64,000 nucleotides of DNA from Megaustenia siamemsis (taxonomy: Eukaryota; Mollusca; Gastropoda; Stylommatophora; Ariophantidae): contig JAVIAB010000024.1 in NCBI GenBank assembly GCA_032433765.1, forward strand, positions 10,035,821-10,099,820. The letters run 5' to 3'. Position 1 is the stretch's first letter; every line of letters begins with the position of its first letter. The notes under the pieces were generated by a model. It was not told where the DNA came from. It ran no database searches and saw nothing but the letters and a program-made list of their open reading frames with translations. A program made the translations under genes and the position numbers. Shown here piece after piece: positions 1 through 12,357 of the stretch.

Positions 1-1
1 C

Positions 2-289
2 CACCAACTATCAAGGAGGGATCAAGTCATCATACTTCGCCTACGCACTGGCCACAACAGAATGAGAAACCACATGTTCACTAAACTCAAAATAGGTACA
101 ACCAGCCAATACCACTGTACACTGGATAACATGACAACAAAACATGTTCTACAGGATTGCCCCCCGTACACAGACCTGAGAAGGACAATGTGGTCCACAC
201 CCACCTCCCTGGAAGAAAAACAATACTGGGCAACCGAATCACTGAAACAAACAGCTGCTTTCATGCGACTCGCCGGAATCCTACTCTGA
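2..289 (+). pseudogene. LINE (jockey/I-like) ORF2 C-terminal fragment
   Basis: This is the extreme C-terminal part of a non-LTR retrotransposon polyprotein, just after the RNase H domain. The frame is open from base 2, so the true start lies outside the window; the internal Met at 62 is not the start. The reading LSRRDQVIILRLRTGHNRM, then a Cys/His-poor version of the usual tail (HCTLDNMTTKHVLQDCP), is typical of jockey/I-clade elements, where this block follows RNase H. The first Cys-x-Cys pair is degraded. It ends in a normal stop at 289, and an A-rich purine tail follows (gatcacagaaggagaag), as at a LINE 3' end. The RNase H-bearing fragment at 50095-50880 (minus) belongs to the same kind of element and supplies the upstream domain. 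Confidence 0.75.
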
Positions 290-715
290 AATAATCATGA
301 TCACAGAAGGAGAAGAAAAGTAGCAATGTTCTTCTTTTTGCTGGTAGATTGTAATGATTTGATTGATTGTTTTAGACGAACTCGATGTTGCTTTCTTGAC
401 CCCATGTTTTGTTGCTCCCCACTTTAATAACAAGAAACGGGGAGCTAGAAAGATATCTTTTATTTACAAATGACAGATTTTATCAAACCTCAAATCTGAT
501 TTATATTTGATTTCAGGAAAAGAAACACATCGCGGTATGTGATATATTCTAGAATGACGTAACGGAACATATCTGGTCCTCAAAAGTTTGATAATTCATC
601 AATTGATGTGTGTGCCAGGTGTTTATGATTTTATTTTCTGTTGATTGTTGATGATGGAGAAGCAAACCCACGGTGTTTAGATGGGGAAGTAAGGGCTCTA
701 CCATCACGTGTCTGA
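290..715. other. No gene; LINE 3' tail and AT-rich spacer
   Basis: The first ~40 bases look like the 3' untranslated tail of the LINE above. The rest is AT-rich, with no open frame of note. The repeat family that follows decays gradually into this spacer. Confidence 0.5.
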
Positions 716-1625
716 CTTTTGTTGATGGATCTGTTATGTTTGTTGATGAATCTGTTATGTTTGTTGATGGATCTGTTATGTTTGTTGACGGATGTATTAC
801 GTTTGTTGATGGATATGTTATTTTTGTTGATGGATCCGTTATGTTTGTTAACGGATCCATAAAGGATCCGTTATCTTTGCTGATGGATCTTTTATGTTTG
901 TTGATGAATCTGTTTTGTCTGTTGATGGTTCTATTATGTTTGTTGATGGATCCGTTATCTTTGTTGATGGATCTGTTATGTTTATTTATGGATCCGTTAT
1001 GTCTGTTCATGGATCCGTTATGTCTGTTGATGGATCTCTAATGTCTGCTAATGGATCTGTTATGTTTCTTGATGGATCTGTTATGTTTCTTGATGGATCC
1101 GTTATGTTTCTTGATGCATCCGTTATGTTTGTTGGTGGATCCGTTATGTTTGTTGATGGATCCGTTATGTTTGTTGATGGATCCGTTATGTTTGTTGGTG
1201 GATCCGTTATGTTTGTTGATGGATCCGTTATGTTTGTTGATGGATCCGTTATGTTTGTTGATGGATCCGTTATGTTTGTTGATGGATCCGTTATGTTTGT
1301 TGGTGGATCCGTTATGTTTCTTGATGGATCCGTTATGTTTCTTGATGCATCCGTTATGTTTCTTGGTGCATCCGTTATGTTTCTTGGTGCATCCGTTATG
1401 TTTGTTGGTGGATCCGTTATGTTTGTTGGTGGATCCGTTATGTTTGTTGATGGATCCGTTATGTTTGTTGGTGGATCCGTTATGTTTGTTGGTGGATCCG
1501 TTATGTTTGTTGGTGGATCCGTTATGTTTGTTGATGGATCCGTTATGTTTGTTGGTGGATCCGTTATGTTTGTTGGTGGATCCGTTATGTTTGTTGATGG
1601 ATCCGTTATGTTTGTTGATGGAGCT
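716..1625. repeat. 21-bp minisatellite
   Basis: About 43 head-to-tail units contain atgtttgttgatggatcc. The BamHI-like core ggatccgtt is nearly invariant from 1090 on, while the left edge (716-1060) is more divergent. Variants alternate gttgatgg, gttggtgg and cttgatgc. Because 21 is divisible by three, all six frames stay open over long stretches (for example MFVDGSV repeats), but these are by-products of the repeat. Confidence 0.97.
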
Positions 1626-1673
1626 GGTTTGTTGCACCACAAAGACAATAACACACATCTTTCTCTGAGCTCC

Positions 1674-1999
1674 TCCATCTTGGATCCCACCGGATATAAT
1701 GCTTGAGCAACATTTCATGAACTCAAATATCATATATTCTTTTACAGCTTTTAATCTTGTCACAGAACGTAAGTAATTTGATAAAGTCACTGCTACCATA
1801 GAATAAACATTTCTTTCTACGTGCAGTTCTATATGTTTGTAAATTGTTTAATATTTCATGGACCTATGTCGTAACAGTTTAAGAGATAGTCATTATTTTT
1901 TGTTTAACGAGAATTCGGTGAAAAATAACACGGCAGCAAGAATCATAATAATATCGTATTTTTGTCTCGTATGAAGCGGTCATATTGTCTAAATAGTTC
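1674..1999. repeat. Dispersed 0.33-kb module, copy 1
   Basis: This starts at catcttggatcccaccgg and ends at cggtcatattgtctaaa. The same sequence recurs at 36475-36528 plus 38868-39152, where a mariner-type insertion splits it. Copy 1 is uninterrupted and shows the empty site (aactcaaatatcatat near 1719). It lies between a 21-bp and a 50-bp minisatellite. No coding capacity is seen. Confidence 0.9.
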
Positions 2000-2009
2000 A
2001 TATTGGAAG

Positions 2010-2900
2010 GTTGGTTGTGAGAGTGGGAGATCAACAAGAAGATGGATGGCATGGAAAAATTTGCTTGTGAGAGAAGGAGATCAACAAGAAGATGGATGGC
2101 ATGGAAAAATTTACTTGTGAGAGAAGGAGATCAACAAGAAGATGGATGGCATGGAACCAGCTGCTTGTGAGAGAGGGAGATCAACAAGAAGATGGATGGC
2201 ATGGAAACATTTGCTTGTGAGAGAAGGAGATCAAGAAGAAATGGATGGCATGGAAACATTTGCTTGTGAGAGAGGGAGATCAACAAGAAGATGGATGGCA
2301 TGGAACCAGCTGCTTGTGAGAGAGGGAGATCAACAAGAAAGTGAATGGCATGGAATTAGCTGTTGGTGAGAGAGGGAGATCAACAAGAAGATGGATGGCA
2401 TGGGACCAGTTGCTTTTGAGAGAGGGAGATCAACAAGAAGATGGATGGCATGGGACCAGCTGCTTTTGAGAGAGGGAGATCAACAAGAAGATGGATGGCA
2501 TGGAACCAGCTGCTTTTGAGAGAGGGAGATCAACAAGAAGATGGATGGCATGGAACCAGCTGCTTTTGAGAGAGGGAGATCAACAAGAAGATGGATGGCA
2601 TGGAACCAGCTGCTTTTGAGAGAGGGAGATCAACAAGAAGATGGATGGCATGGAACCAGCTGCTTTTGAGAGAGGGAGATCAACAAGAAGATGGATGGCA
2701 TGGAACCAGCTGCTTTTGAGAGAGGGAGATCAACAAGAAGATGGATGGCATGGGACCAGTTGCTTTTGAGAGAGGGAGATCAACAAGAAGATGGATGGCA
2801 TGGGACCAGTTGCTTTTTGAGAGAGGGAGATCAACAAGAAGATGGATGGCATGGAACCAGCTGCTTGTAAGAGAGGGAGATCAACAAGAAGGAGGATGCA
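2010..2900. repeat. 50-bp minisatellite
   Basis: About 18 units carry gagatcaacaagaagatgg followed by atggcatgg and a variable ccagctgctt/catttgctt segment. Spacing measured between successive tgcttttgag motifs (2461, 2511, 2561) is exactly 50 bp. The central units (2460-2720) are nearly identical and the left units diverge. Confidence 0.96.
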
Positions 2901-3687
2901 ATTACAACAGAAGATGCCCACACGTATAGAAAGAAACACACCAAAGGCCCAGCATCCTCAGTAGTTACCTGACCTAGTCCACCTTTAACTTTTCTTAGTT
3001 CCATAAACTGAAATTAAAAGTTGAATGACGTCATATTTATTTGGATCCTAACAGCTTTTGATAGTCGTGAAGAAAAGGCAACCATGATATCCTGAAAACG
3101 GAAGGGGCGGAGGCAACGGGCTCATTGTTCAGGTTACCAAGTTTCGAAGACTCACAGAGACCAAATATGATAAGCCTGTAACTTTTCTGAGCGCAGTGCG
3201 GGATCTTTCCGATACCATTCAGGAACGTATGCTGGCTTCAGGGGATGCATCACAATTATAAGGGAGATAACTGTGTTCAAACGAGTAAAATAACTCCGGA
3301 TTTAGAGAGTTACATTTTCTGGTATATTTATTTTCTGTTTCCATCCGCTTTTTCTTTCTACCTTTAAATTTGACAGCTACCATCTTATTTTCCAGCTTCT
3401 TATTTTATTACTGTCATGATCAAAGTGTGATGTTGCATTCTACTGATGACTAATAACAAGCTTAAATGTGTCCTGGACTCCTTTAAATAAAAAATCCTGG
3501 CTCAATTTTGCCGCCTCTGATTTTCCTTTTATCATTGTTAAAAAGCTCATGTCTGTGGCCCCCTTCTGTTGTCTGATTCCAAATTATCCACGATTGACGT
3601 CCATGTCAAAACTGGCCCTTTATAACACTTTCAGTTCTGTCGTCAATTATTATGAAATGTTGCATTCAAATTGTAGAGTTAAGATGT
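2901..3687. other. No gene recognised; AT-rich spacer
   Basis: Only short open frames occur. The longest, 3468-3689 plus (73 codons), resembles nothing I know. Nothing else is supported. Confidence 0.4.
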
Positions 3688-4793
3688 AACAAAGCTTGTC
3701 AAGGATAGATTACACAACTACTGTCTAACAAAGCTTGTCAAGGACAGATTACGCAACTACTGTCTAACAAAGCTTGTCAAGGACAGATTACGCAACTACT
3801 GTCTAACAAAGCTTGTCAAGGACAGATTACGCAACTACTGTCTAATAAAGCTTGTCAAGGACAGATTGCACAACTACTGTCTAACAAAGCTTGTCAAGGA
3901 CAGATTACACAACTACTGTCTAACAAAGCTTGCCAGGACAGATTACACAACTACTGTCTAACAAAGCTTGTCAAGGACAGATTACACAACTACTGTCTAA
4001 CAAAGCTTGTCAAGGACAGATTACACAACTACTGTCTAACAAAGCTTGTCAAGGACAGATTACACAACTACTGTCTAACAAAGCTTGTCAAGGACAGATT
4101 ACACAACTACTGTCTAACAAAGCTTGTCAAGGACAGATTACACAACTACTGTCTAACAAAGCTTGTCAAGGACAGATTACACAACTACTGTCTAACAAAG
4201 CTTGTCAAGGACAGATTACACAACTACTGTCTAACAAAGCTTGTCAAGGACAGATTACACAACTACTGTCTAACAAAGCTTGTCAAGGACAGATTACACA
4301 ACTACTGTCTAACAAAGCTTGTCAAGGACAGATTACACAACTACTGTCTAACAAAGCTTGTCAAGGACAGATTACACAACTACTGTCTAACAAAGCTTGT
4401 CAAGGACAGATTACACAACTACTGTCTAACAAAGCTTGTCAAGGACAGATTACACAACTACTGTCTAACAAAGCTTGTCAAGGACAGATTACACAACTAC
4501 TGTCTAACAAAGCTTGTCAAGGACAGATTACACAACTACTGTCTAACAAAGCTTGTCAAGGACAGATTACACAACTACTGTCTAACAAAGCTTGTCAAGG
4601 ACAGATTACACAACTACTGTCTAACAAAGTTTGTCAAGGACAGATTACACAACTACTGTCTAACAAAGCTTGTCAAGGACAGATTACACAACTACTGTCT
4701 AACAAAGCTTGTCACGGACAGATTGCACAACTACTGTCTAACAAAGCTTGTCACGGACAGATTACACAACTACTGTCTAACAACAAAGTAACG
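3688..4793. repeat. 39-bp minisatellite, highly homogeneous
   Basis: About 28 units have the form aagcttgtcaaggacagat plus tacacaactactgtctaac. Units between 3960 and 4620 are essentially identical. Divergence (acgcaact, gcacaact, cacggac) is confined to the two edges. The plus frame 3930-4808 stays open for 292 codons (KACQGQITQLLSN repeated) only because 39 is a multiple of 3. Confidence 0.97.
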
Positions 4794-4929
4794 TTAGAAA
4801 CGAAGTGAATGATTTAAAAGACTAAAATTATCAAACGTTGGGCTAACAGTGCCAGACATAGACCTTGGACTGAAGCACAATTAAAAAATTAACCACCACA
4901 AAAACGAAATGTGTATGACGCACGGCAGG

Positions 4930-5235
4930 AAACAGTCTAAGATATAAAATCATAAATGAGAAGAAAAAGATTAAAAAACGGGATCAGTTATTGAATATAT
5001 AAGGCGATAACAGATCAAGTGGTTCGGGCATGTGATAAGACATAAAAAACTAAATCTAATACGAGTTACCAACAAACGACACGAGAACACCAGACCATGA
5101 GGTCGACGAAGAAAAAGGTGGATAAAAGAAATACTAGAAACACTCGGAGGTATAACAGCAGAAGAGGGAACAGAAGAACGAGAAACCGCGAACTATTTAT
5201 CTCCTCGACGTCGAAAGGTATATGCAGAAAGAAAC
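4930..5235 (+). pseudogene. LINE ORF2 C-terminal tail fragment
   Basis: Translation around 5014 gives IKWFGHVIRH, matching the 'WxGHVxR' block near the C-terminus of many RTE/I-type LINE polyproteins. It is followed by a basic GRRRKRWIKEILETLGG segment. There is at least one in-frame stop (TGA near 5098). The tail motif (ATLE-like ..ILETL..I) recurs in tandem at 55480-55740. The next element, an RTE LINE, begins about 100 bp downstream in the same direction. Confidence 0.6.
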
Positions 5236-5329
5236 AAAGGAAATAACGAAAGAAAAATATAATAAAGAAAGAGAGAAGGAAAACATATAAATTGTGAAAT
5301 TAACACTTAAGTAATATTGAAGATAAGGG

Positions 5330-6995
5330 AATATGAAAGAACTGTACAACAGCACAAAGAAATTAAGTGGAAAATACAAACAGATCAATGCCTTTATTAA
5401 AGATAAGAAAGAAAATCTGCTTAGTAATATAAGGGAACAAATGGTGAGATGGAAAGAGCACTTTGAAGAACTTTGAATAGACCCAGCTCAAATAATCCTC
5501 CAGATATACTACCAGCAGAAGAAGAGTTACACATTAACTGTGAAAAACCAAGCAAAGAAGAAATAATGAAAGCCATCAAACTATTAAAAGACGGTAAAGC
5601 CAGGGGACCAGATGAAATTCCTTCGGAAGCCATCAAGGCAGATATTAACACCTCTACCAAGATGTTACATAATCTATTGGATAAAATTTGGGAGAGAAAA
5701 ATACATACAGACTGGAAAGAAGGTTATATGATCAAGCTACCAAAGAAAGGAAGTTTACAGGAGTGCACAGATTATAGGGGAATTATGCTACTATCAGTGC
5801 CAGGGAAAATATTAAGCAGAATCATTCTGGAGAGACTAAAAGAGGCCATATAGAAACATTTGAGAGATGAACAAGCAGGTTTTAGGAAGAACAGATCATG
5901 TGCCGATCAAATAACTACTCTACGTATAATAGTTGAACAAAGTTTAGAACTAAAATTCCCACTTTATATTTGATTCATAGATTACGAAACGGCATTTGAT
6001 AGTTTAGACAGAAGAATGCTTTGGAAGTTGCTGAGTCATTACGGAATCCTCATAAAGTTTATTAACCTGATAAAAACAATGTATGAAGGAACGAAATGTA
6101 GTGTGGTGCCATAGATTGGATTATGAAAATAACTCAAAACAATAGAAATGGAATCCAGTGGTCACTGACCAAACAACTTGATGATTTAGACTTTGCTGAT
6201 GACATAGCTCTCCTACCACACAGCCATCAACAGATGCAGGATAAAATGAGCATATTTGATGAGAGATCACAACAGCTAGGACTGGATATTAATAGAGAAG
6301 ACAAACATTATGAGAATTAATACAGTTGGCAATAACCAAATAAAACTAGGAGAAATACCTCTATTATATGTACAATCTTACATATATCTGGGCAGTAATA
6401 CAGATAAAGATGGAGGTACAGAAATGATACCACAATAAGGATATCAAAAGCAAGAGGAGCTTTCATTGCACTTTGAATCAAAAGAAATTAGGTTACATAT
6501 AAAAATTAAAATTTTCAACTCAAATGTTAAGTCGGTCCTATTATATGGCTGTGAAACATGGAGAACAACAAAACTGACAATCTTGACAATCACGAAGGTA
6601 CAGACATTCATTAATGGATGCTTACGCAGAATAAAAGGATGGAAATGGCAGGACAAAATCACTAACATAGAATTATGGAAATATACCAGTCAAATACCAG
6701 TGGATAAAGAGATACAGCGAAGACGATGGCGCTGGATAGGACACACACTACGGAAGCCAACTGAGAGTATTACACAACAGGCCTTTTTTGGAATCCGCAG
6801 GGGAAAAGACAAAGAGGAAGACCAAGGAATTCTTGGATAAGACAGATAGAAGCAGAGATGAAGATGATGGGGAAGACATGGAATGATCTAAAAAGAATGG
6901 CAAAAAAACAGAACGACTTGGAAAGTGTTTGTTGAAGACCTACGCTCCACTGGGATCTAAAAAGGTAGAAGAGGAGAATATTGAAGATTGTCATA
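5330..6995 (+). pseudogene. RTE-type LINE reverse transcriptase, decayed, with internal deletion
   Basis: The order of conserved blocks is that of an RTE-clade endonuclease/reverse transcriptase. It runs RWKEHFEEL (5440), GPDEIPSEAIK (5610), DYRGIMLLSVPGK, DEQAGFRKNRS (5870), FIDYETAFDS (5980, first catalytic Asp), DDLDFADDIALL (6180, F/YADD box), LLYGCETWRTT (6540), the C-terminal RRRWRWIGHTLRKP (6720), and a basic tail to 6960. A frameshift at ~5475, stops at 5851 and ~5970 and many later frame breaks make it non-functional. At ~6115 the frame jumps from the 'CSVVP' block directly to 'IDWIMK', so the GxRQGxxLSP loop of the reverse transcriptase is missing. Short 3' pieces of the same family lie at 15915, 28080, 29263, 51470, 58105 and 58785. 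Confidence 0.88.
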
Positions 6996-7323
6996 GAACT
7001 CAAACGGCTAGCGCAGTCGTAAACTGCGCATATGAACGATGATCTTCAGAGAAACAGACATTCGAGTATGTTAGTTGTAGGGACCTGTTGAATACAATCA
7101 CAAATAGGGGACAATGAAAATCAAAGCCTTCGGTAAAGATGGTAGCAGGGAACAAGTAATGGGATGTAACGCACACTCACACAAAGTATGATCACAGCTT
7201 TACAACAATAAACAATACATGACGTTTCGGCCAACAGGCTGTCTTCTTACAATAAACAGGAACAACACAAATTGTTATGGTGTCACTACACTTCAAGATC
7301 TATTCTCTCGTACTTATCTGAGT
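6996..7323. other. Spacer with a hammerhead-like motif remnant
   Basis: No gene is seen. The stretch 7219-7255 contains gacgtttcggcc followed by ctgtcttcttac. On the minus strand this reads as a degenerate hammerhead-type core ending gccgaaacgtc, the same motif that occurs in both arms of the palindrome at 24030-24570. Confidence 0.4.
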
Positions 7324-7791
7324 GGAACAACAACAGCAACAACAGCAGCAACAACAACAGCAACAGCAACAACAGCAGCAACAGCAGCAACAGCAGCAAC
7401 AGCAGCAACAGCAACAACAGCAACAACAGCAGCAACAACAGCAGCAACAACAGCAGCAACAAAAACAGCAACAACAACAACAACAGCAACGAAAACAGCA
7501 ACAACAGCAACAGCAACAACAGCAACAACAACAACAACAGCAACAACAAAAGCAACAACAACAACAGCAACAGCAGCAACAAAAACAGCAGCAACAACAG
7601 CAGCAACAGCAGCAACAAAACAGCAGCAACAAAAACAGCAACAACAACAACAACAGCAACAAAAACAACAACAACAACAGCAGCAACAACAGCAACAACA
7701 ACAACATCAACAGCAGAAACAGGAACAACAACAACAGCAAAAACAGCAACATCAACAGCAACAACAGCAAAAAAAGCAGCAACAACAACAG

Positions 7792-7826
<35 letters not shown>

Positions 7827-8158
7827 GCAACATCAGCAACATCAACAACAACAGCAACAACAACATCAACAACAGCAGCAACAACAACAGCTACAACAGC
7901 AACAACAGCATCAAAAACAACAACAGCATCAAAAACAACAGCAGCAACAAACAACAACAACAACAGCAACATCAACAACAACAGCAACAGCAAAAGCAAC
8001 AAAAACAGCAACAACAAAAGCAACAAAAACAGCTACAGCAACAACAACAACAGCAACATCAACAACAACAGCAACAACAAAACCAACAAAAACAGCTACA
8101 ACAACAGCAACAACGAAAATAGCAACAACAACAACAGCCACAACAACAACAACAACAT
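7324..8158. repeat. (CAA/CAG)n microsatellite
   Basis: About 830 bp of CAA and CAG triplets, with rare CAT and AAA, forms a compound trinucleotide array. It is open in several frames on both strands (polyGln, polyThr/Ala and polyAsn/Ser on plus, polyLeu/Val on minus). No Met-initiated gene context surrounds it. Confidence 0.97.
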
Positions 8159-8274
8159 CCGTCATAATAAAAACAATGAGTTTATTCATCATCACGTTTC
8201 TCATCTGAACAAACAATAATCTTAAAATAATCTTGACATCGTGTAACCACTCTTAATCTGTCTCTCATACTTAG

Positions 8275-11200
8275 TTGAGTGACTGAGCTTGGCCACACTT
8301 TTAATAACGAGAGAGACTGGGCTTGACTGAACTTTTATTAACGAGAGAGACTGAGCTTGGCTGAACTTTTAATAACGAGAGAGACTGAGCTTGGCTAAAC
8401 TTTTAATAACGAGAGAGAGACTGAGCTTGGCTGAACTTTTACTAACGAGAGAGACTGAGCTTGGCTAAACTTTTACTAACGAGAGAGACTGGGCTTGGCT
8501 AAACTTTTTACTAACGAGAGAGACTGGGCTTGGCTAAACTTTTAATAACAAGAGAGAGACTGAGCTTGGCTAAACTTTTACTAACGAGAGAGACTGAGCT
8601 TGGCTAAACTTTTACTAACGAGAGAGACTGAGCTTGGCTAAACTTTTACTAACGAGAGAGACTGAGCTTGGCTAAACTTTTACTAACGAGAGAGACTGGG
8701 CTTTGCTAAACTTTTAATAACAAGAGAGAGACTGAGCTTGGCTAAACTTTTACTAACGAGAGAGACTGAGCTTGGCTAAACTTTTACTAACGAGAGAGAC
8801 TGGGCTTGGCTAAACTTTTAATAACGAGAGAGACTGAGCTTGGCTGAACTTTTACTAACGAGAGAGACTGAGCTTGGCTGAACTTTTACTAACGAGAGAG
8901 ACTGAGCTTGGCTAAACTTTTACTAACGAGAGAGACTGAGCTTGACTGAACTTTTACTAACGAGAGAGACTGAGCTTGACTGAACTTTTACTAACGAGAG
9001 AGACTGGGCTTGACTGAACTTTTACTAACGAGAGAGACTGAGCTTGACTGAACTTTTACTAACGAGAGAGACTGAGCTTGACTGAACTTTTACTAACGAG
9101 AGAGACTGAGATTGACTAAACTTTTACTAACGAGAGAGACTGAGCTTGGCTGAACTTTTACTAACGAGAGAGACTGAGCTTGGCTGAACTTTTACTAACG
9201 AGAGAGACTGAGCTTGGCTAAACTTTCAATAACGAGAGAGAGACTGAGCTTGACTGAACTTTTACTAACGAGAGAGACTGAGCTTGGCTGAACTTTTACT
9301 AACGAGAGAGACTGAGCTTGGCTGAACTTTTACTAACGAGAGAGACTGAGCTTGGCTGAACTTTTACTAACGAGAGAGACAGAGCTTGGCTAAACTTTCA
9401 ATAACGAGAGAGAGACTGAGCTTGGCTAAAATTTTACTAACGAGAGAGACTGAGCTTGGCTGAACTTTTACTAACGAGAGAGACTGAGCTTGGCTGAACT
9501 TTTACTAACGAGAGAGACTGAGCTTGGCTGAACTTTTACTAACGAGAGAGACTGAGCTTGGCTAAACTTTCAATAACGAGAGAGAGACTGAGCTTGACTG
9601 AACTTTTACTAACGAGAGAGACTGAGCTTGGCTGAACTTTTACTAACGAGAGAGACTGAGCTTGGCTGAACTTTTACTAACGAGAGAGACTGAGCTTGGC
9701 TGAACTTTTACTAACGAGAGAGACAGAGCTTGGCTAAACTTTCAATAACGAGAGAGAGACTGAGCTTGGCTAAAATTTTACTAACGAGAGAGACTGAGCT
9801 TGGCTGAACTTTTACTAACGAGAGAGACTGAGCTTGGCTGAACTTTTACTAACGAGAGAGACTGAGCTTGGCTAAACTTTCAATAACGAGAGAGAGACTG
9901 AACTTTTACTAACGAGAGAGACTCAGCTTGACTAAACTTTTAATAACGAGAGAGACTGAGCTTGGCTAAACTTTCAATAACAAGAGAGAGACTGAGCTTG
10001 ACTGAACTTTTAATAACGAGAGAGACTGAGCTTGGCTAAACTTTCAATAACAAGAGAGAGACTGAGCTTGACTAAACTTTTAATAACGAGAGAGACTGAG
10101 CTTGGCTAAACTTTCAATAACAAGAGAGACTGAGCTTGGCTAAACTTTTAATAACGAGAGAGAGACTGAGCTTGGCTAAACTTTTAATAACGAGAGAGAC
10201 TGAGCTTGGCTAAACTTTTACTAACGAGAGAGACTGAGCTTGGCTAAACTTTTAATAACGAGAGAGACTGAGCTTGGCTAAACTTTTACTAACGAGAGAG
10301 ACTGAGCTTGACTGAACTTTTAATAACGAGAGAGACTGAGCTTGGCTAAACTTTTAATAACGAAGAGAGACTGAGCTTGGCTAAACTTTTAATAACGAGA
10401 GAGACTGAGCTTGGCTAAACTTTTAATAACGAGAGACTGAGCTTGGCTAAACTTTTAATAACGAGAGAGACTGAGCTTGGCTAAACTTTTAATAACGAGA
10501 GAGAGACTGAGCTTGACTAAACTTTTAATAACGAGAGAGACTGAGCTTGGCTAAACTTTTAATAACGAGAGAGAGACTGAGCTTGGCTAAACTTTTAATA
10601 ACGAGAGAGATACTGGGCTTGACTAAACTTTTAATAACGAGAGAGACTGAGCTTGGCTAAACTTTTAATAACGAGAGAGAGACTGAGCTTGGCTAAACTT
10701 TTAATAACGAGAGAGAGACTGAGCTTGGCTAAACTTTTAATAACGAGAGAGAGACTGAGCTTGGCTAAACTTTTAATAACGAGAGAGAGACTGAGCTTGG
10801 CTAAACTTTTAATAACGAGAGAGAGACTGGGCTTGACTAAACTTTTAATAACGAGAGAGACTGAGCTTGGCTAAACTTTTAATAACGAGAGAGAGACTGA
10901 GCTTGGCTAAACTTTTACTAACGAGAGAGAGACTGAGCTTGACTAGACTTTTACTAACGAGAGAGAGAGAGAAAATGAGTTTGACTAAACTTTTACTAAC
11001 GAGAGAGTGAGAGAGAAAATGAGCTTGACTAAACTTTTACTAACGAGAGAGAGCCTGAGCTTGACTAAACTTTTACTAACGAGAGAGAGACTGAGTTTGA
11101 CTAAACTTTTACTAACGAGAGAGAGACTGAGTTTGACTAAACTTTTACTAACGAGAGAGAGACTGAGCTTGACTAAACTTTTACTAACATGAGAGAGACT

Positions 11201-12357
11201 GAGCTTGACTAAACTTTTACTAACGAGAGAGACTGAGATTGACTAAACTTTTACTAACGAGAGAGACTGAGCTTGACTAAACTTTTACTTACGAGAGAGA
11301 CTGAGATTGACTAAACTTTTACTAACGAGAGAGACTGAGATTGACTAAACTTTTACTAACGAGAGAGACTGAGATTGACTAAACTTTTACTAACGAGAGA
11401 GACTGAGATTGACTAAACTTTTACTAACGAGAGAGACTGAGATTGACTAAACTTTTACTAACGAGAGAGAGAGAAAATGAGCTTGACTAAACTTTTACTA
11501 ACGAGAGAGAGACTGAGCTTGACTAAACTTTTACTAACGATAGTGTGACTGAGCTTGACTAAACTTTTACTAACGAGAGAGACTGAGATTGACTAAACTT
11601 TTACTAACGAGAGAGACTGGGCTTCACTTAACTTTTACTAACATGAGAGAGAGACTGAGCTTGACTAAACTTTTACTAACGTGAGAGAGACTGAGCTTGA
11701 CTAAACTTTTACTAACGAGAGAGAGACTGAGCTTGACTAAACTTTTACTAACGAGAGAGAGACTGAGCTTGACTAAACTTTTACTAACGAGAGAGAGACT
11801 GAGCTTGACTAAACTTTTACTAACGAGAGAGAGACTGAGCTTGACTAAACTTTTACTAACGAGAGAGAGACTGAGCTTGACTAAACTTTTACTAACGAGA
11901 GAGAGTCTGAGCTTGACCAAACCTTTACCAACGAGATAGAGACTGAGCTTAGCTAATCTTTTACTAACGAGAGAGAGACTGAGCTTGACTAAACTTTTAC
12001 TAACGAGAGAGAGACTGAGCTTAGCTAATATTTTACTAACGAGAGAGAGACTGAGCTTGACTAAACTTTTACTAACGAGAGAGAGACTGAGCTTGACTAA
12101 ACTTTTACTAACGAGAGAGAGACTGAGCTTGACTAAACTTTTACTAACGAGAGAGAGACTGAGCTTGACTAAACTTTTACTAACGAGAGAGAGACTGAGC
12201 TTGACTAAACTTTTACTAACGAGAGAGAGTCTGAGCTTGACCAAACCTTTACCAACGAGAGAGAGACTGAGCTTAGCTAATCTTTTACTAACGAGAGAGA
12301 GACTGAGCTTGACTAAACTCTTACTAACAAGAAACAACTTTTACTAACCAGCGAGAG
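8275..12357. repeat. 34/36-bp minisatellite, array 1 (4.1 kb)
   Basis: About 118 units contain gactgagcttggctaaac followed by ttttactaacgagag. The left two-thirds are mainly 34-bp units. From ~10650 onward an extra 'ag' gives 36-bp units, which keeps the frame open (TKLLLTRERLSL on plus). Variants (ggct/gact, actaac/aataac) are patterned rather than random, and higher-order blocks are visible (see findings). A second array of the same family is at 39150-41245. Confidence 0.97.

Noticed and set aside
894..1799. MFVDGSV- and STNITDP-type repeat proteins
   Set aside because: Translations of the 21-bp array on both strands; no signal of a real gene.
3930..4808. 292-codon open frame of 13-residue repeats
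   Set aside because: The 39-bp period keeps the frame open automatically. Units are identical at all codon positions, so there is no sign of protein-level selection.
7219..8219. PolyGln/polyThr/polyLeu protein genes
   Set aside because: All are translations of one CAA/CAG microsatellite in different frames, with no flanking coding sequence or gene context.
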